Shown here in pieces: positions 54,123-64,000 of a stretch of 64,000 bases of DNA; positions within the stretch are counted from its first letter, which is position 1, and each line of letters begins with the position of its first letter. The notes below the pieces were generated by a model, which worked only from the letters and a program-made list of their open reading frames with translations, was not told where the DNA came from and did not search any database. The position numbers were made by a program, and so were the translations under genes. Location: assembly GCA_014379405.1 (NCBI GenBank), contig JACMLU010000001.1, forward strand, positions 62,001-126,000, given 5' to 3'. The stretch comes from Flavobacterium sp. Lineage in GTDB: Bacteria > Bacteroidota > Bacteroidia > Flavobacteriales > Flavobacteriaceae.

Positions 54123-55205
54123 TTATTGAATAGCAACCAAAGCTCCATTATACAACTTTCCTTCAGCCGAAACGATGTATTGTTCATTCGCTGACAATCC
54201 CGATAACACTTCCACTTGATTGCCAAAAGTTTTTCCTGTTCGCAACCATCTTAAAATGGCGACATTCCCGGTTCCTACAGTATAAATTCCGGTCAATTGA
54301 CCTTGTTTAACCAAAGCATTTTCCGGCACTAACACCATTTCAGTTTTGGTAGTCTGAACTGCATTAGAAACTGGAAATTGCACGTTGACAAACATTCCAG
54401 ACAACACAGAAGAATCGGTTTTATCTAAATTGATTTTTACCAAATATTGTCCACCCGTATTCGTAGCCGATGAACTCACTTCACTCACTTTTCCTGTTAG
54501 GTTAGTGTTGGATGATTTTACCAAAACTTTCACGGCCATTCCTTTTTTGATGCTTGCAATATTGTTTTCCGAAACCATTGCGGTTACTTGCAGTCTCGTG
54601 GCACCTTCCACACTCACCAACGGCATTCCCGGATTCGCCATATCGCCTTCTTTGACGAAAGTATTGGTCACTGTTCCCGAAAAGGGAGCCGTGATATTCG
54701 AATAGGAAAACTGCGCCAGTACTTCGTTAAGCATTTGTTTCGCACCTTCTAATCCTGCTTTTGCCATTTCGTAACGAGCAGTCATATCATCCAATTCTTT
54801 TTGAGAAGCAGATTGTTGTTTGAATAAATTAACAAAACGATCGTAATCTTTTTTGGCATTGTTGTAACCCGCAGTGGCTTGCAAAATGCTCGCATCCACT
54901 TGCGCTTTTTTGGCTTGTAAATCGCTGTTGTTGATACTGACCAACAATTGCCCCGCTCGTACTTTTTGTCCCACTTGCACGTGCATTTTGGTCACGTAGC
55001 CCATCATTCGGGTACTCAAATTGGCTGAATTTTCGGCTTCAATTTTTCCGCTAGCGGTTACAAACGGACTGTTGCTGTTTTCGGAAACTCCGCTTATTTT
55101 CACGGATATAGCAGCTTCTTTGGTAGTTTTTTCTTTTTTATCTCCTCCACAAGAAGTCAATAAAACTGTGGAAATGGAAAGGATGACTATTATTTTTTTA
55201 CTCAT
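54123..55205 (-). CDS. RND efflux periplasmic adaptor (membrane fusion protein)
   Basis: The ATG at 55205 starts a lipoprotein signal (LLTSC lipobox) and is chosen over the in-frame 55280; 360 residues. Order: beta-barrel strand, lipoyl half LSTRMMGYVTKMHVQVGQKVRAGQLLVSINNSDL, alpha-helical hairpin (about 100-155), second lipoyl half FSYSNITAPFSGTVTNTFVKEGDMANPG, beta-barrel and membrane-proximal domains. It bridges the pump and TolC. The stop is followed by the repeat-bearing 270-base gap before the pump gene. Confidence 0.9.
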   Translation of the reverse strand: MSKKIIVILSISTVLLTSCGGDKKEKTTKEAAISVKISGVSENSNSPFVTASGKIEAENSANLSTRMMGYVTKMHVQVGQKVRAGQLLVSINNSDLQAKKAQVDASILQATAGYNNAKKDYDRFVNLFKQQSASQKELDDMTARYEMAKAGLEGAKQMLNEVLAQFSYSNITAPFSGTVTNTFVKEGDMANPGMPLVSVEGATRLQVTAMVSENNIASIKKGMAVKVLVKSSNTNLTGKVSEVSSSATNTGGQYLVKINLDKTDSSVLSGMFVNVQFPVSNAVQTTKTEMVLVPENALVKQGQLTGIYTVGTGNVAILRWLRTGKTFGNQVEVLSGLSANEQYIVSAEGKLYNGALVAIQ

Positions 55206-55297
55206 TTTTATATTTTTTATAAATTGGATTTTGTGACCCGAGCCTTTTTGGCGAACGAATGAAATAATCTTCGATTTCATAGTTTGTTATTTTTGCA

Positions 55298-55327
55298 TAC
55301 CTGACAGGTTTTTAAAACCTGTCGGTA
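55298..55327. repeat. ACCTGTC palindrome after TolC gene
   Basis: GACAGGTTTT and AAAACCTGTC form a near-perfect hairpin bordered by TACC/GGTA, 5 bases after the TolC gene end on its coding strand. ACCTGTCGGCAGACAGG near 63722 carries the same core. It might be a weak terminator between tolC and the adaptor gene, or a REP-like element. Confidence 0.5.
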
Positions 55328-55331
55328 TAAA

Positions 55332-56645
55332 TTATTTTGTTAAAAATTGTAAATACTCCTGTGTAAAATCATACTCAAAAACTGCTTGTAAAACTTCCAG
55401 TTCTTTCTGGAACATTTGCGTTTCTGCTTGCAACAAATCCGTAGTTTTTTCTAAGCCTTGCTTGAAACGGTTGCTTCTGATTCTATACGCTTCTTGCGAT
55501 TGTTCCAAGGCTAATTTTTCCAAATTCACCTTGTTTTCAGCGTCTTTCAACTGGCGATTCGTTTTGTTGAGTTCCAGTTGGCTTTGCGATTTGTACTGTT
55601 GGTTTTCCACTTCCGCTTTTTGATATTCCGCTTTGGCTTTTTCCATTTTACCGATGGATTTATAACCGTCGAAAACCTTCCAGGACAATTGTGCTCCAAC
55701 CAAATAACCTTGGGCATTGGTTCCAAAAAGTTTGTCGTCGTACATTTCGTAGCTTCCAAAAGCATTTAAGGTCGGCAAGAAATTCATCTTGCTCGATTGC
55801 CACATTTTGGCGTAAGCTTCGGATGATTTATCCATCGCCAAAATGTCTTTTCGGTTGGTCGAAAGTGTTGTATTGCTGCTTGAAATAACAATAGTATTAT
55901 CCAACTCTTCCAATGGTTTATACACTTCATTCGTATTGTCTTCATTTAGCAGAAAAGCCAAATAATCAGAAGCATTTTGAATATTGCTTTTGGAGTATTG
56001 CAATTGGTTTTTGATTTCGCCAACACGAACTTGCACCGACAATACATCTGTTTTTTGAAGAATTCCTTGCTTGAAATAATTTTCTACCACTTTTAAATTG
56101 GCTTCAGCTGTAGCACTTGCTTTTTCCAAAACTTTTACCGCTTTGTACGCCAATTGCAATTGCATAAAAGACTTGTTAACTTCCAATGCCAAGTATTCTC
56201 CCGTGCGTTCGGTTTGTAACTGAAAAGCTTCCATTTTGGACTTGGCGGCTTGTCTGTCATACAAACCATCAACGTTGATTAGCGGTTGCAAGACCTCAAT
56301 TTTGGTAGCATAGTTTTGAGTAGCCGAGGGATTATTCAACAAAGCTGGATAAAAATCGGCAGCGGTTAAAACCTCCTGATTCAGTTTCGACCCAAAAGCC
56401 ATCAACGGATTTGTGGTGGAAATCGCGGTGTGCGATGCTGTAATGCTGGGCAAAAACAAGGCATTTGATTGACGATAATCGGCCTGCGCCGATTTGTAGG
56501 CTTGATTCGCAATCTGGAGTTGCAAGTTTTTGTCATTCGCCTTTAGCCCAATCTCCTTTTTGGAAATTGTCAAAGTATCTTGACCAAAACCTAAAGTCGA
56601 AATGGAAAACGTTCCAATTAAAAGTATAAAATTGATGTTCCTCAT
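55332..56645 (-). CDS. TolC family outer membrane efflux protein
   Basis: A 437-residue protein with signal peptide (cleavage near LGFG, residues 17-20). It is helical with heptad-like stretches and the TolC duplication: QANQAYKSAQADYRQSNALFLPSITAS in the first half and SEAYAKMWQSSKMNFLPTLNAFGSYE in the second, each a long helix leading into outer membrane strands. It is the first gene of the operon and follows a TAnnTTTG promoter. Confidence 0.9.
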   Translation of the reverse strand: MRNINFILLIGTFSISTLGFGQDTLTISKKEIGLKANDKNLQLQIANQAYKSAQADYRQSNALFLPSITASHTAISTTNPLMAFGSKLNQEVLTAADFYPALLNNPSATQNYATKIEVLQPLINVDGLYDRQAAKSKMEAFQLQTERTGEYLALEVNKSFMQLQLAYKAVKVLEKASATAEANLKVVENYFKQGILQKTDVLSVQVRVGEIKNQLQYSKSNIQNASDYLAFLLNEDNTNEVYKPLEELDNTIVISSSNTTLSTNRKDILAMDKSSEAYAKMWQSSKMNFLPTLNAFGSYEMYDDKLFGTNAQGYLVGAQLSWKVFDGYKSIGKMEKAKAEYQKAEVENQQYKSQSQLELNKTNRQLKDAENKVNLEKLALEQSQEAYRIRSNRFKQGLEKTTDLLQAETQMFQKELEVLQAVFEYDFTQEYLQFLTK

Positions 56646-56668
56646 AATAATTGTTCTTGATTATGGGG

Positions 56669-56676
56669 CAAATATA
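56669..56676 (-). promoter_or_regulatory. Bacteroidota -7 box of the efflux operon
   Basis: Minus-strand TATATTTG is an exact TAnnTTTG match, 23 bases upstream of the TolC ATG. A TTG lies 26 bases further upstream, slightly more than the usual spacing. Confidence 0.55.
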
Positions 56677-56698
56677 GAGTCGTGATATTTTTTATTCA

Positions 56699-56712
56699 GT
56701 AACAACTGTTAC
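56699..56712. promoter_or_regulatory. Palindromic operator candidate in front of efflux operon
   Basis: GTAACAACTGTTAC is an inverted repeat with perfect 6-base arms and a 2-base centre, overlapping the expected -33 region of the TolC-adaptor-pump promoter. Such a position suits a TetR- or MarR-type repressor, although no regulator gene of those families is in the window. Confidence 0.45.
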
Positions 56713-56819
56713 ATTGAATGAAAAGATTGATTTAAAAATAGTATATAAATGTCATTAGTTGTCAAATAATTAATTTAAAGAGGTATATTTAAAGAAATAT
56801 ATCATCTGACTCCATAAAT

Positions 56820-59800
56820 ATGAACGATACAGCCCCAACGTATGAAGAGTTACTTCAAAGAATTAATAATCAAGAGTTAGAAATAGATCGATTATTAAAT
56901 CAAGAAAAATTATTGACTAAATTCAAAGTTTTCATTGAAGAGTCTAGTGATTTGGTGTGTGTTGTGGGAATTGATACTTTTTTTAAAGAAATAAACCCAG
57001 CTTTTGTTGACGTTTTAGGATATTCAAAAGAAGAGTTACTTAGCAATTCTTTAATTCCACTTTTGCACCCAGATGATCTTGAAAAATCGTTAAAAGAAAT
57101 CGAAAAACTGGCTACCGGAATACCCACGGTAAATTATGAAAACCGGTTTTTGAAAAGTAATGGTGAATTTGTCACCATTCAATGGAATGCAAACCGTATT
57201 TCTCCTGAAAATATTTACGCCATTGGAAGGGATGTTTCGGAGATAAGAAGCATTCAAGAAAAATTGACTCGAAGTGAAAACCTTTTGAACGATGCGCAAA
57301 AAAACGCCAAAATAGGCACTTGGGAAATGAATTTCAAGACTAAAGAAATACTTTGGTCGAACGAATTGTATGCCATTTTTGAAATGAAAAAAAAGGAAAA
57401 TCAAGATTTATTCCAGGAATATTTGAATAATTTTTCTAAAGAAGACAAAGCCTTGTTTCAAGAAAAACTGGCCCAATTAATAATTGACAAAAAACCTTTT
57501 GAAACAGAACAAAGCGCTACATTATTCAATAAAAAAGTAAAGTGGTTCAACCAAACCATTTTTCCCCTATTGGATGATAATGGGAATGTAATAGGAATTC
57601 GGAGCAATATCCAAGATGTAAGTCTAAAAAAAGAAATTGAAATGGCTCTCAAAGCCAAAGGAAAAGCCGAACTCGATTATAAACTAAAAGCAATTGAAGA
57701 AGAAAGCAACGCCAAATTCAAGAATTACATAGAAAATGCACCCGATAGCATTTTTGTATTGGATGCAAAAGGGTGTTATTTGGATGTAAATCCGGCGGCT
57801 ACGCTGTTGACCGGTTATTCCAAAGAGGAACTATTGACGATGAAGTTTGGTGATATGTCCTCTCCAGAATCACTGGAAGAGTACTTCAAGGAATTTCAAA
57901 ACCTTTTGAAGAATGGAATTGCCAAAAAAGAAATTAAGGCGATTCATAAATCCGGAGAAATGAGATGGTGGTCGGTAGAAGCCGTAAAATTGTCCGAAAA
58001 CAGGTTTTTGGGTTTTTCAAAAGACATTACGGAAAGAAAAAAATCAGAAGAAATACTGAGTCTGGAAAGAGACAAGTTCATTAAAATTGCAGAAACTTCT
58101 CCAGGTCTAATTTATTCGATGCGCAGAAATAAAGATGGTAAGTTGTGTTATCCTTATGCCAGTAATGCCGTGGGAGAAATTTACGGATTTACTCCTGAAG
58201 AAATTGAACATAATGCCAATGTCGTTTTTGCATTGATCCATCCCGACGATTTGGATTATGTCAGGCAAAGCATCTTTGAAACCAAATCAAAGTTGGTTCC
58301 CCTCAAAGGCAAATACCGCTACTTGCATCCAACCAAGGGATTGGTTTGGCACGAAATGAATTCTTTGCCGGTAGTCGAACCGGAAGGTACTGTGATTTGC
58401 CACGGAATTATTACTGATATCACCGAAAGAATTGTATCGGAGAAAAAAATAATCAAAGCAAATCGACTTTATTTATTCATTAGCCAGATCAACCAGATGA
58501 TTGTTCGTGCCAATGATCAGGAAACACTATTCAAGGAAGCTTGTGATATTGCGGTATACCTCGGAAAATTTAAATTGGCTTGGATTGGGATGGTAAATAA
58601 AGATACGAAAGAAGTTATTCCTGTAATGATGGCAGGTGAAGACAGAGAGTATCTTTCGGTTATTAAAACAATTTCAATCAACAATAAAATACCCGAAGGT
58701 AGAGGTCCGGGAGGCACCGCGATTAACGAAGACAGGTATATAGTTTGCAATGATATTCAAAACGATTTAATGATGCTGCCATGGAGAAAAGAAGCATTAG
58801 AAAGAAATTATTTCTCCTTAATGGCATTGCCAATAAGAAAATTCGGAAAGGTAATTGGGGTTATTTCGTTCTATTCCGATGAAAAAAACTTTTTCGATTC
58901 CGAAGAAATTGCATTATTGAAAGAAGCCACTGGTGACATCGCTTTTGCGTTGGAGAATTTTGAAAAAGAAGCTTTGCGTAAAAAATCGGAAGAATCTGTT
59001 TTTGAAAGCGAAAAACGGTATCACACACTTACCGAAGTATCTCCCGTAGGAATATTTCGTACTAATAAAAATGGATTTACCACCTATGTTAATCGTCGTT
59101 GGTGTGAAATTTCTGGCTTAACTAGTGAGGAGGCTTTAGGTAACGGTTGGCTCACTGCTGTGCATAATGATGATAAAAAATTATTGTTTAGTAGCTGGAA
59201 AAAAGCAACTTCTAATCAGGAAATTTCCTTGTCAGAATATCGTTTTGTTCGCCCAGACGGTTCGATTTCTTGGGTGATGGGACAAGCTATTCCCGAGAAA
59301 AATACAAAAAATGAGGTTGTGGGCTATATAGGTACAACTACTGATATTACGGAACGCAAAATAGCCGAAGAGTTAATTTTAAAAGAAAAACAGCTTTCAG
59401 AAACAATAATCAATAATCTCCCTGGTATTTTTTATCTCTTTGACAAATATGGAAAGTTTGTGAAATGGAACAAAAATTTTGAAGATGTTACGGGTTATAG
59501 CAAAGATGAGATAGCTCAAATGAATCCTCTTGATTTTTATTTTGGTGATGAAAAAGAAAAAGTTGAAAAAAGAATAAAATTAATATTAGAAAATAAGCTC
59601 GAGGGATTTGAAAATAATTTGCCGGGGATAGAAATTGAGTTTTATACAAAAAGCCAAAATAAAATCCTCTATTATATTAATTCCCATTCCATAATATATG
59701 GAGGCAGCAAATGTATTATGGGAATGGGCGTCGATCTGACTGAAATAAAAAAAGCAGAAGAAAAGATTAAAATTACTAACGAACGATTCGAAAGAATTTC

Positions 59801-62477
59801 ATTTGCTACAAATGATGCAATATCTGAAGTTGATTTATTGACAGGTCAAAGTTGGAATAATAAAGCATTTGTTGAGCTATTTAATTTTGGATCAAGTGAA
59901 GAATTTTCATATAAAGATAATAGGGCAATTTGGAGATCTAAACTTCATCCGGATGATAGAGAAAGAGTGATTAAAAAACTGGAACAAACTTATAAAGGAA
60001 CATCAAATATCTGGTCAGATGAATATCGCTTTCTAAAATCGAACGGTAATTATGGTTCTTTTTATGACCGCGCCATCATTGTAAGAGACGAATCCAACAA
60101 AGCCACACGGTTTATAGGTTCAATGACAGAAATCACGGAATTAATTAATATAAAACAACAACTTAGCAATAGCGAAGAAAAGTACCGTAGCCTTGTAGAA
60201 CAAGCGTCGGACGCCATTTTCATTAATGATGTTTCAGGAAAATTTCTTGAAGTAAATGACAGTGCATGTTCATTACTTGGTTATACCAAAGAAGAACTTT
60301 GCACAAAAAATTTGAAAGATATATTTACCGCTGATGAGCTGAACTCAAGACCCATTATGTTAAAAGAATTACGCGACGGCAAAAAAACTCATATCGAGCG
60401 AAACATCCTGCATCGAGATCAATCGTTAATTCCTGTAGAAATTACGGCTAAAATGCTGGACGATAAACGTGTTGTGGCAATAGTTCGAGATATAAGCAAA
60501 CGTATAAAATCAGAAAACGAATTTAAGAAAATACACAAAAAACTTCAGGTCATATTAGAAGCGATTCCAGATCTAATGTTTGAAGTTGATGCTGTGGGAA
60601 GAATTTACAACTATCATTCTCGTAAAGATGATTCATTAGCATTACCATCTGAACTATTTATCGGTAAATTATTTTCGGAAGTCCTGCCTCCTGATGCTGC
60701 AAATGTAAGTTTGTCAGCAATACGGGAAGCTGCTGAAAAAGGGTTTTCAACGGGTAGACAATATTCAATTCAATTGCCAAGCGGTTTGCACTGGTTTGAA
60801 CTTTCCATAGCTCCAATGGAAGAAAGTGAGGATCACGATTTACATTACATCTGTCTTTCCAGGGAAATTACTAAAGCCAAACTTTCCGATTATGCGCTTC
60901 AAAAAAGCGAAGAAAGATCTCGAGGGTTGTTAAATAATCTGGATGCAGGGATTCTAGTTCTTGCAGCAGACTCTTCCATTATTTTTTGTAATAATGAAGC
61001 CTCTGAATTACTGGAATTAGATGCTGACAAAATCACGGGGAAATTAAAGATCGATATAGAACGAGTTTTATTGAATGAAGACGGTTCCATGATGGTTTTT
61101 GAAAAGCACCCCGTAAAACTCATTGAGAAAAGTAAGCAACCGTTAAAAAATTATGTTGTAGGTATAAAAAGAAAAGTAACTGGTGATACCTTCTGGCTAT
61201 TGATCAGTGGTTTTCCAATTATGGATGATAAAGGTCAAATTAGGGAAACTGTACTTTGTTTTGTAAACATCACCGAGCGAAAGTTGATGGAAACGGAACT
61301 TATAAAAGCCAAAGAATTAGCCGAATCAGCCAATAGAGCCAAAACCGATTTCTTGGCTAATATGAGTCATGAGATAAGAACTCCATTGAACGGAATAATT
61401 GGTTTTACCCATTTATTGATGGAGTCGAATCTAAAAAAAAATCAGGCAGAATATATGGCCACGGTCAACGAATCAGCCAATTTATTGATGCATATTGTCA
61501 ATGATGTTTTGGATTTTTCTAAAATAGAATCCGGGAAATTAGAATTAAATATTGAGGAAATAAATTTATTTAAACTGGCCAACCATATAATTGATCTATT
61601 TAAACACCAATCCGATAGAAAAAAAATTAAGTTAACGCTAAACATCAGCAAAAATGTACCTCAATATATCCTTGCCGATTATGTGCGGTTAAAACAAGTA
61701 TTGGTTAATCTATTGAGTAATGCCGTAAAGTTTACCAATTTTGGAGAAATTCGACTGGACATCAATGAAGTAGATTCATCACAAAAAAAATGGTCAACCA
61801 TTATGTTTTCCGTAAAAGATACCGGTGTTGGAATAAGAGATGTCAACAACGAAAAGATATTCGAATCGTTTATGCAGGAAGATAATTCCACCAATAGAAA
61901 ATTCGGAGGAACAGGTTTAGGCTTGGCAATCTCAAATAAACTTTTAGAACTTATGGATAGTAAGTTGGTACTTATAAGTCATTTTGGAGATGGCAGTAAT
62001 TTTTTCTTTACCGTTAAATTAAAAAAATCAAAACACGTAAAGAACTTAGAATTACGACTTGCAGATAACTTGAATGAAAAATTTATTCCTGAAATAATAC
62101 TTAAAGACAAAAGAGTTTTAATTGTTGAGGATAATAAAATCAATATGCTTTTAGCAAAAAAACTGGTCAATGGCATAATCTCAAATTGTACTATTTATGA
62201 AGCCAACGATGGAAATGAGGCCATAGAAAAATATATAAATGAACAACCCGATCTTATCTTGATGGATATTCAAATGCCTAATAAAAATGGATATGAAGCT
62301 GTTGAAGAAATAAGAAAATTAAAAGATGCGGATAAAATTCCAATAATTGCTTTGACGGCAGGAATAATGGCTGGAGACAGGGAAAAATGTATAGCATCTG
62401 GAATGGATGATTATTTGCCAAAACCAATTATACAAACTGATCTGGAACAAATGCTTTATAAGTGGCTGAATGACTGA
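56820..62477 (+). CDS. Giant cytosolic multi-PAS/GAF hybrid histidine kinase
   Basis: A 1885-residue sensor with no transmembrane segment. After a short coiled coil come about ten PAS domains (approximately 40-150, 155-275, 300-415, 420-540, 734-850, 858-980, 990-1115, 1121-1235, 1240-1355, 1366-1490) and one GAF domain (about 549-717). The transmitter has His[13 protein letters not shown] with phospho-acceptor His1517, HATPase motifs LLSNAVKF (N), DTGVGI (G1) and GGTGLGL (G2). A C-terminal receiver has VEDN acidic pair, phospho-acceptor Asp1816 (LMDIQMP) and Lys in LPKPI. No DNA-binding output domain is present, so phosphate is presumably relayed to an Hpt or separate regulator. It is monocistronic. 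Confidence 0.9.
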   Translation: MNDTAPTYEELLQRINNQELEIDRLLNQEKLLTKFKVFIEESSDLVCVVGIDTFFKEINPAFVDVLGYSKEELLSNSLIPLLHPDDLEKSLKEIEKLATGIPTVNYENRFLKSNGEFVTIQWNANRISPENIYAIGRDVSEIRSIQEKLTRSENLLNDAQKNAKIGTWEMNFKTKEILWSNELYAIFEMKKKENQDLFQEYLNNFSKEDKALFQEKLAQLIIDKKPFETEQSATLFNKKVKWFNQTIFPLLDDNGNVIGIRSNIQDVSLKKEIEMALKAKGKAELDYKLKAIEEESNAKFKNYIENAPDSIFVLDAKGCYLDVNPAATLLTGYSKEELLTMKFGDMSSPESLEEYFKEFQNLLKNGIAKKEIKAIHKSGEMRWWSVEAVKLSENRFLGFSKDITERKKSEEILSLERDKFIKIAETSPGLIYSMRRNKDGKLCYPYASNAVGEIYGFTPEEIEHNANVVFALIHPDDLDYVRQSIFETKSKLVPLKGKYRYLHPTKGLVWHEMNSLPVVEPEGTVICHGIITDITERIVSEKKIIKANRLYLFISQINQMIVRANDQETLFKEACDIAVYLGKFKLAWIGMVNKDTKEVIPVMMAGEDREYLSVIKTISINNKIPEGRGPGGTAINEDRYIVCNDIQNDLMMLPWRKEALERNYFSLMALPIRKFGKVIGVISFYSDEKNFFDSEEIALLKEATGDIAFALENFEKEALRKKSEESVFESEKRYHTLTEVSPVGIFRTNKNGFTTYVNRRWCEISGLTSEEALGNGWLTAVHNDDKKLLFSSWKKATSNQEISLSEYRFVRPDGSISWVMGQAIPEKNTKNEVVGYIGTTTDITERKIAEELILKEKQLSETIINNLPGIFYLFDKYGKFVKWNKNFEDVTGYSKDEIAQMNPLDFYFGDEKEKVEKRIKLILENKLEGFENNLPGIEIEFYTKSQNKILYYINSHSIIYGGSKCIMGMGVDLTEIKKAEEKIKITNERFERISFATNDAISEVDLLTGQSWNNKAFVELFNFGSSEEFSYKDNRAIWRSKLHPDDRERVIKKLEQTYKGTSNIWSDEYRFLKSNGNYGSFYDRAIIVRDESNKATRFIGSMTEITELINIKQQLSNSEEKYRSLVEQASDAIFINDVSGKFLEVNDSACSLLGYTKEELCTKNLKDIFTADELNSRPIMLKELRDGKKTHIERNILHRDQSLIPVEITAKMLDDKRVVAIVRDISKRIKSENEFKKIHKKLQVILEAIPDLMFEVDAVGRIYNYHSRKDDSLALPSELFIGKLFSEVLPPDAANVSLSAIREAAEKGFSTGRQYSIQLPSGLHWFELSIAPMEESEDHDLHYICLSREITKAKLSDYALQKSEERSRGLLNNLDAGILVLAADSSIIFCNNEASELLELDADKITGKLKIDIERVLLNEDGSMMVFEKHPVKLIEKSKQPLKNYVVGIKRKVTGDTFWLLISGFPIMDDKGQIRETVLCFVNITERKLMETELIKAKELAESANRAKTDFLANMSHEIRTPLNGIIGFTHLLMESNLKKNQAEYMATVNESANLLMHIVNDVLDFSKIESGKLELNIEEINLFKLANHIIDLFKHQSDRKKIKLTLNISKNVPQYILADYVRLKQVLVNLLSNAVKFTNFGEIRLDINEVDSSQKKWSTIMFSVKDTGVGIRDVNNEKIFESFMQEDNSTNRKFGGTGLGLAISNKLLELMDSKLVLISHFGDGSNFFFTVKLKKSKHVKNLELRLADNLNEKFIPEIILKDKRVLIVEDNKINMLLAKKLVNGIISNCTIYEANDGNEAIEKYINEQPDLILMDIQMPNKNGYEAVEEIRKLKDADKIPIIALTAGIMAGDREKCIASGMDDYLPKPIIQTDLEQMLYKWLND

Positions 62478-62506
62478 TTTTTAATTAATTCACAAATAAA
62501 ATAGTC

Positions 62507-63631
62507 TTAATTCACTTTCTTGTAACTCCAAACCGCAATTCCGTTCAAGACAAAAGCATAACCAACAACAATAAAAAACGGTCTCGAAATATCCGAAAAC
62601 GTGGCTCCTTTCAGCATCACCATCCTAATAATTTCTACAAAATAGCGAATGGGATTGAGCAAAGTCAGGTTTTGTGCCCAAACCGGCATACTTTCTATAG
62701 GAGTAAATAATCCGCTCATCAAGATAAAAATAACGGTGAAAAACCAAGCCACAAACATCGCTTGTTGCTGCGTATCTGAATAGTTAGATATAATTAATCC
62801 AATGCCGAGAATAACCAATAAATAAATTGAAGTAAAGAAGTAAATCAAACCAATACTCCCTAAAATAGGAACGCTGAAAACGACTTTGGCAATGGTCAAT
62901 CCTACTGTCAAAATCACTAAACCCAAAACCCAGAAAGGAAATAATTTTCCAATAATGAATTGGTATTTCTTGATGGGCGTAACATTGATTTGTTCCAAAG
63001 TTCCGATTTCTTTCTCCCGAACAATGTTCATCGAAGATAAAAACAAGGTGAGCATTGTAATCAACAACACCAAAATCCCAGGAACCATAAAAGTTTTATA
63101 GTTCAACGTATTGTTGTACCAAAACGAGGGAATCGTGACAATATTTATGGGTTGAATGTATGAAGCATCGTTGTATTGATACAATTGGGTTTGAATCTTT
63201 TGGTTAAATTCGCTTATGATTTGCGAAATATAAACATTCTCCACTCCTGCCGCTGCACCATCAATGGCGTTGATGCTTACCGATAGATTTGTAGTTTTTT
63301 CGGTAATTAAATTGCGTTCAAAATGATTGGGAATTTCGAGAATCACATCCACTTTCCCCTTTTGCATATTAAAATCGGCTTCTTTCTTAGATGTAAAACT
63401 TTCGATAATATTAAAATAGTTGGAAGCTTGAAACTTCGAAATCAATTCTCTGGAAGCCGCAGAATGATCGTTGTCGATATAGGAAAACTTGATGTTCTTG
63501 ATTTCAAAACTCGCCGCATTCGATAAAATAAGCAATTGCACCAATGGCAAAACAAATATTATAGGAAGCATTGCTTTATTTCTAAAGATTTGTCGGTACT
63601 CCTTTTGGATGATGAATAGTATTGTTTTCAT
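62507..63631 (-). CDS. ABC-2 type transporter permease (YhhJ/YbhR-like)
   Basis: A 374-residue membrane protein: one N-terminal helix (about 20-37), a periplasmic region (about 40-170), then five C-terminal helices (from about 178). NIVREKEIGTLEQINVTPIKKYQFIIGKLFP is the ABC-2 coupling-helix segment, and PIRYFVEIIRMVMLKGA closes the domain. YhhJ/YbhR-type permeases work with an ATPase and a HlyD adaptor, which should lie to the right or left of this window's end; only this subunit is visible. Probable drug or lipid exporter. Confidence 0.87.
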   Translation of the reverse strand: MKTILFIIQKEYRQIFRNKAMLPIIFVLPLVQLLILSNAASFEIKNIKFSYIDNDHSAASRELISKFQASNYFNIIESFTSKKEADFNMQKGKVDVILEIPNHFERNLITEKTTNLSVSINAIDGAAAGVENVYISQIISEFNQKIQTQLYQYNDASYIQPINIVTIPSFWYNNTLNYKTFMVPGILVLLITMLTLFLSSMNIVREKEIGTLEQINVTPIKKYQFIIGKLFPFWVLGLVILTVGLTIAKVVFSVPILGSIGLIYFFTSIYLLVILGIGLIISNYSDTQQQAMFVAWFFTVIFILMSGLFTPIESMPVWAQNLTLLNPIRYFVEIIRMVMLKGATFSDISRPFFIVVGYAFVLNGIAVWSYKKVN

Positions 63632-63645
63632 ATTTATTTAACCTT

Positions 63646-63706
63646 TTTGCCACGAAGGCGCTAAGACGCAAAGTTTTTTTAATTTATTTGCCACAAAGGC
63701 ACTAAG
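63646..63706. repeat. TTTGCCAC-AAGGC-CTAAG direct repeats
   Basis: Two 20-base copies, 63646-63665 and 63687-63706, differ at two positions. They are followed by an ACCTGTC/GACAGG palindrome near 63722-63740. All lie upstream of the ABC permease gene and encode nothing. Confidence 0.65.
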
Positions 63707-63812
63707 TTATTAGCCCACAGACCTGTCGGCAGACAGGCAGGTATAACGAATTGAACTGATTCACACGGATTTTTTTCTATTCTATTTGAATACTTAGGTT
63801 TATTTCTTTTTT

Positions 63813-63936
63813 AAACACATAGAATCATAGTTTAAATTAATATTAAAAGGCGTTTCACTTTATTAAAGTAAATCATAGTACTATGTGAATCCAAGAATTG
63901 GACTATCACTTCTTTTTTCTATGATTCTATGTGTTT
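63813..63936. repeat. 18-bp perfect inverted repeat flanking an 88-base spacer
   Basis: AAACACATAGAATCATAG (63813-63830) and its exact reverse complement (63919-63936) enclose an AT-rich non-coding spacer. The gene-free end of the window, 63632-64000, otherwise contains only the direct repeats noted above and no ORF, RNA gene or clear promoter. The inverted pair may be a small non-autonomous element or a dispersed Flavobacterium repeat. Confidence 0.65.
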
Positions 63937-64000
63937 CATTTTTTCTCTCTCACTTCTTAAAATTGTCTATTCTAATCTGATTTTATATTTCTTGACACTT

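Overview
This window is an AT-rich stretch of a Bacteroidota chromosome, most likely a Flavobacterium or close relative. The reasons are TAnnTTTG-type -7 promoter boxes with little Shine-Dalgarno signal, families typical of the phylum (DUF2911, DUF3817, DUF885, PorT-like small barrels, a fused E1 alpha/beta dehydrogenase), and a flexirubin/aryl-polyene-type pigment cluster. I see no rRNA, tRNA, CRISPR array, phage or intact insertion sequence.

Layout. (1) 1-12862, plus strand: the 3' part of a pigment (flexirubin/aryl polyene-like) operon. It runs polysaccharide deacetylase end, LolA-like carrier, lipoprotein, two paralogous beta-barrels, hotdog dehydratase, small exported protein, GT2-DUF2062 glycosyltransferase, a giant MMPL exporter fused to an acyltransferase and a degenerate methyltransferase, a CrtI-like oxidoreductase, a lipoprotein C45-type Ntn acyltransferase and a PaaK-like adenylate-forming ligase. 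The early, ketosynthase-bearing part should lie upstream of the window. (2) 12915-17977, minus strand: a five-gene amide-ligase cluster (alpha/beta esterase, ATP-grasp, GCS2-type carboxylate-amine ligase, class I glutamine amidotransferase, divergent ATP-grasp-like protein) of unknown product; this is the best candidate for an undescribed pathway. (3) 18146-26340: housekeeping and small hypothetical genes (thioesterase, DUF3817, DUF6155-like, two helicases, NDH-2-like dehydrogenase, DUF2911) plus a decapitated NrtR/Nudix regulator remnant. (4) 26519-29035: a cNMP/CBS/DUF294 nucleotidyltransferase with a DnaQ-like partner that has lost two catalytic residues. (5) 29032-34479, minus strand: a second lipid/polyketide cluster with a flavoprotein, methyltransferase and type III PKS in one block (the gene set of Streptomyces srsABC), followed by its own dehydratase, ketosynthase, ACP and phosphopantetheinyl transferase. 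(6) 34740-42585, minus strand: leuA-leuB-ilvD-ilvB-ilvN-ilvC branched-chain amino acid operon, without leuCD. (7) 42739-49849: helical hypothetical protein, ankyrin protein, DUF885 lipoprotein, fused 2-oxoacid dehydrogenase E1, stand-alone LigD phosphoesterase domain. (8) 49994-56645, minus strand: TolC / adaptor / RND pump operon ending in a small PII-like protein and a DUF2892 protein. (9) 56820-62477: a 1885-residue cytosolic multi-PAS hybrid histidine kinase. (10) 62507-63631: an ABC-2 permease, then about 370 bases of repeat-rich non-coding DNA.

Small dispersed repeats are prominent: a CCGCAAATTCGC hairpin family (three copies, one with a 28-bp perfect stem), a CAGTGTTCAG motif found 5-9 bases after stop codons, and a 140-bp MITE-like inverted repeat inside the RND operon. 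Functional calls rest on recognition of motifs in translated sequence; no database search was run.
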